Source of the DNA: Aptenodytes patagonicus
Lineage: Eukaryota; Chordata; Aves; Sphenisciformes; Spheniscidae
Length of the DNA stretch: 64,000 bases
Assembly (NCBI RefSeq): GCF_965638725.1
Contig: NC_134958.1
Span: forward strand, 14,139,464 to 14,203,463
Direction of reading: 5' to 3'
Positions 61,245-64,000 of the stretch are shown piece by piece. A model generated the notes under the pieces. It saw only the letters and a list, made by a program, of their open reading frames with translations, was not told where the DNA came from and ran no database searches. A program made the position numbers and the translations under genes. Numbering within the stretch: the first letter of the stretch is position 1; each line of letters starts with the position of its first letter.

Positions 61245-64000
61245 CAAGGTGCCTGCACTCTGCTGCTGTGAAAAGTGTTCTGGCTGAACCCAGGCTGTGC
61301 GCTAGGCAGGCTGCCAGAGAGCAGGGGAGGAAAAAGCTGATACGGAGGACCCTGTTTGCTTTTGGACCTGGCAGCTCCTGTGCATGCTTCACACTTGCAT
61401 GCTGACATGCTCCGACCCTGACCCGAAGGGCTACAGCGGCTCTCAGCCTGGCCTCTCAATCTGGGACCGTCAGTCTCCTGATCCTCCCCTGCTGCCTGGT
61501 GAAAGCTATTTGCAGAGAGGAATCAAAGGCATGGCCAAAAGACCTGACTATCTAGGGGGTAATGGAGACTGTCTGGGGTGGAAGTCAACTTTTTGCTTCA
61601 AAGTCACTGCAGAACATCTATGCTTTGGCTGTGTCTGCCAAGTATTGCTGCCTGAGGCATGTAAGCTGTGCCGGCAGCGGGCAGAGTCAGGCACTTGGTG
61701 CTGCTGCGTTGTCCTCGCTGTGTGATGGGGAGGCAGAACGGGCTGCAGTGGCAGGCACTGACCTGAGACGTATGAACCTGGGCTTCTGGTGCTGCTCCAT
61801 CTCCATCAGATCTCCACACTGCTGCTCCTTGTATAAGAGGGATGTGGGAATTCATCTGGCTCTGAACAACTTCTCCCCCAAATGCAGGCTGGGATCAGAG
61901 GATGGCTGCTGCTGGATGCTTGGGATACACTCACTTTCTAGTGATTATTTTTGCTTTTAACACACTTCCTCACAGCGAACTGTTTTCTGTTTTCCACTGC
62001 CTTTTGTGGTCTCCTCTCTCGTGTTCAAATCTGGTTACTGCGGAGCGTGTGTGTCCTGTATTGTGGCTGCATGGTGCAGGCAGTGCTTGCTGGCCTGGGG
62101 TGGTCCATGGTGGGGTGGCCTCCATCTCCCCCCAGCTACACCCACGGCTGGACCCAGCCTGCTGGTGATGGTCTGCAAGTGGTACTTAGGGGCTGGGTAC
62201 GAAGGCTGAAAGCTGACTCTTAAGAGTTTGCAGGAATAAGCTTTAGATTGCCTGAAGGAATCAAAATTGGAGTTGCTGTTCTTGAGAGGCTTGCTGTTCA
62301 TGGCACAGCGTGAATAATTATAAGCAATAATCCTGGCAGGCGCGAGCAACCCTCACAAAATCATGGCAGCAGATGAACCGCTGGCACGTGGCAAAGCCTG
62401 TGTTGGCAGAGCGGGGTGGTGTTGTGTGGGGACAATGCTGGGAGCAGTGTCCGAGGGCTCGGACGAATGAAAACCACCTCGAACCTTCCTACGTCAGGCA
62501 AAAGCATTTATCTTACTGGGGAGGGTAGCTGATGTGAAAAACAGCTAGCGTCTGTGACAGCTCGGCAGCATCTGCGTCCGAAGGACGGGGCTTTATCCCT
62601 CCTTATAAACAGGGCAGATGTTGATGTGCAGACATCCCCTGGCAGCACTGGTGGCCATCCTCCTTCAGGCAGGACCTGCTCCGGCAGCCTCAATGACATA
62701 TAAGTAACGATCTTTTCCAATGAGCTGCTCCCTGCTTCCCAGAAATAGCATTTGTCTCCAATGTCTGCCTTGATTTATGTTGAGTTCAGATGCTGTTAAA
62801 AATAATCCACCCACATGCTAAAATTATACTGTCTCTGATTATAGTCAGCTTTGTGGACAAAGCGCCTATAAAAAGATGAGTAAAAGGGTGCTCGGGATGG
62901 GGTGGGGAGCAACAGGTTTTTTTCTGTAGGAAAGATGTTTGTCCTTTGTCTTGGCCAGAGCCGCTATCCAGGGGCAGGGATAGCGCTGGCACAGTTGGAT
63001 CGCCCTGAGTTAGCTCTCGGGGAAAGGCAGCAGGCTGATTCCCGGTTCAACTCTGCAAAGAATTCATGTTAGCTCCCTGAGACTGGACGTGCAAGAGTTA
63101 AACGCATCATTTAACCTGTGGTTCAGATGAAAACTCTTTAATTAGCGAGCAAGGAGTTTTGGCTGGTAGTGGAGAAGCCTCCTCTTGCCCCACCAGCTCG
63201 GTTGTTCTGGAGTTTTGGATACTTGGATTTATTTTTAAAATACTACAAGCTGCTCTTGTTGTTTTATTAGGAAAAAAACCTAGAGCCTGTAAAATACAAT
63301 TCCCTAGGATAGAAGGCTAATCCTCTTATTTCTACACATTTCTGGATGATTAAATGGCTGGATTATTTAAGTAGTGATTTGTTACTAGATTGCATCATCA
63401 AGGAGATCTAAGGCATAAATATTAGCTTTGGGCTTTTGGCTCTTTGCTGTTGAAAGGGGTAGAAGGTGTTCTGCAGACAAAAGCCAGAGAAATTAAATTA
63501 AATGAGCATGTGGAGCAGCGGGTCACGGCGAAGCCCCTAAACCCGTATTGGCTCGCAGAGCTTTAACGTTTGCAGAGAACACGTACAGTAAGTAACATCA
63601 GCTTTGCCTAGTAAATCTTGTAGTATCCTACTGTGTTTCGAAGTGAACTAGCCCTTCTGCTGTACTTGGAAAGGTTTCTAAACCATTTGTTAGCTTCTCG
63701 GGCTTGGATTAGCCTTTCCCTCGTGCTGATCCAAGTCCTGGCAGCTGTTTGTGCAACCTCTGCCTGGCAAGGGGGGTGCAGGGTGGCTCGGGGTCCCATG
63801 GCAGCCCCTCGCTGTGCTCCCCCTTCCCAGAGCCTGTGGGGTGGCTGTGGGGGTTTGCACCAGCACTGGTGGGGCTGTCTCCCCATCCCACTGGTGCCAT
63901 GGGCCCCGCGTGGTTGCCAGTCCATGCGCGAGCAGCACGGGGCGGCAGGTGGTGCTTGGCTGTGTTGTCACCAGCTCTGCTCCCACCACTGCCCCTCTGC

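Larger units (their letters stand above)
57180..64000. other. Intergenic region downstream of KIF23
   Basis: About 6.8 kb with no gene I can support. RPLP1, next in the human order, is not present. It contains an A15 run (61230-61244), a duplicated 16-bp ACATCTTTAATTACTC unit (59212-59243) and AT-rich blocks with homeodomain-like words around 58470-58600 and 62760-62890 that could be enhancers. Frames in the moderately GC-rich 61.4-62.2 kb stretch overlap each other and look like chance. Confidence 0.6.

Noticed and set aside
61384..62223. Cluster of 90-130-codon frames downstream of KIF23
   Set aside because: They overlap in all frames, contain no recognised motif, and have no splice or poly(A) context.
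57180..64000. RPLP1, expected next by human synteny
   Set aside because: No acidic ribosomal P1-like sequence or its exons could be found; the gene must lie beyond the window.

Overview
This is vertebrate nuclear DNA, almost certainly from a bird. The genes are split into exons with GT-AG introns and compact intron sizes. A CR1 LINE 3' end with the avian-type tail lies at about 3629-3691, and a second CR1-like remnant at about 36080-36140. The encoded proteins are close to, but not the same as, their human counterparts. The gene order GLCE - PAQR5 - KIF23, all on the + strand, matches human 15q23 and the syntenic block I associate with chicken chromosome 10. I see no prokaryotic, viral, CRISPR, IS or operon-type content.

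Layout. Positions 1-2891 are the 3' part of a GLCE intron; the upstream non-coding exons and promoter lie outside the window. GLCE (D-glucuronyl C5-epimerase) has three coding exons at 2905-3454, 7244-7489 and 10174-11198 (606 aa). A long 3' UTR ends near 14030. From about 14.03 to 23.4 kb is a GC-rich gene desert with minisatellites and AT-rich islands. PAQR5 (membrane progestin receptor gamma) has seven coding exons between 26838 and 35018 (332 aa), with candidate non-coding 5' exons at about 23.6 and 26.13 kb. From 35.0 to 38.9 kb is its 3' UTR and intergenic DNA. A CpG island at about 38.88-39.75 kb carries the KIF23 promoter, with an inverted CCAAT box and a CHR element. KIF23 (MKLP1/CHO1, the centralspindlin kinesin) has 24 coding exons from 39472 to 56391. 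It encodes 980 aa with a 14-codon microexon, 966 aa without it, and has a poly(A) signal at 57155. From 57.2 to 64 kb I find no gene; RPLP1, the next gene in human, is not reached.

The three genes are unrelated in function: heparan sulfate modification in the Golgi, steroid sensing at the membrane, and cytokinesis. They are neighbours by conserved synteny, not by pathway. All three reading frames are intact. Every splice junction was joined by hand and keeps frame and family similarity.

I did not find an undescribed biological system. The most worthwhile points are the KIF23 microexon inside the motor domain, the tandem NAGNAG acceptor at KIF23 exon 2, an extended neck segment in KIF23 exon 14, the weak donor of the large optional KIF23 exon 19, a two-codon uORF just before the GLCE start, candidate PAQR5 5' exons, and a small signal-peptide-like ORF at 36411. 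Comparisons with human proteins are from memory and should be confirmed by alignment.
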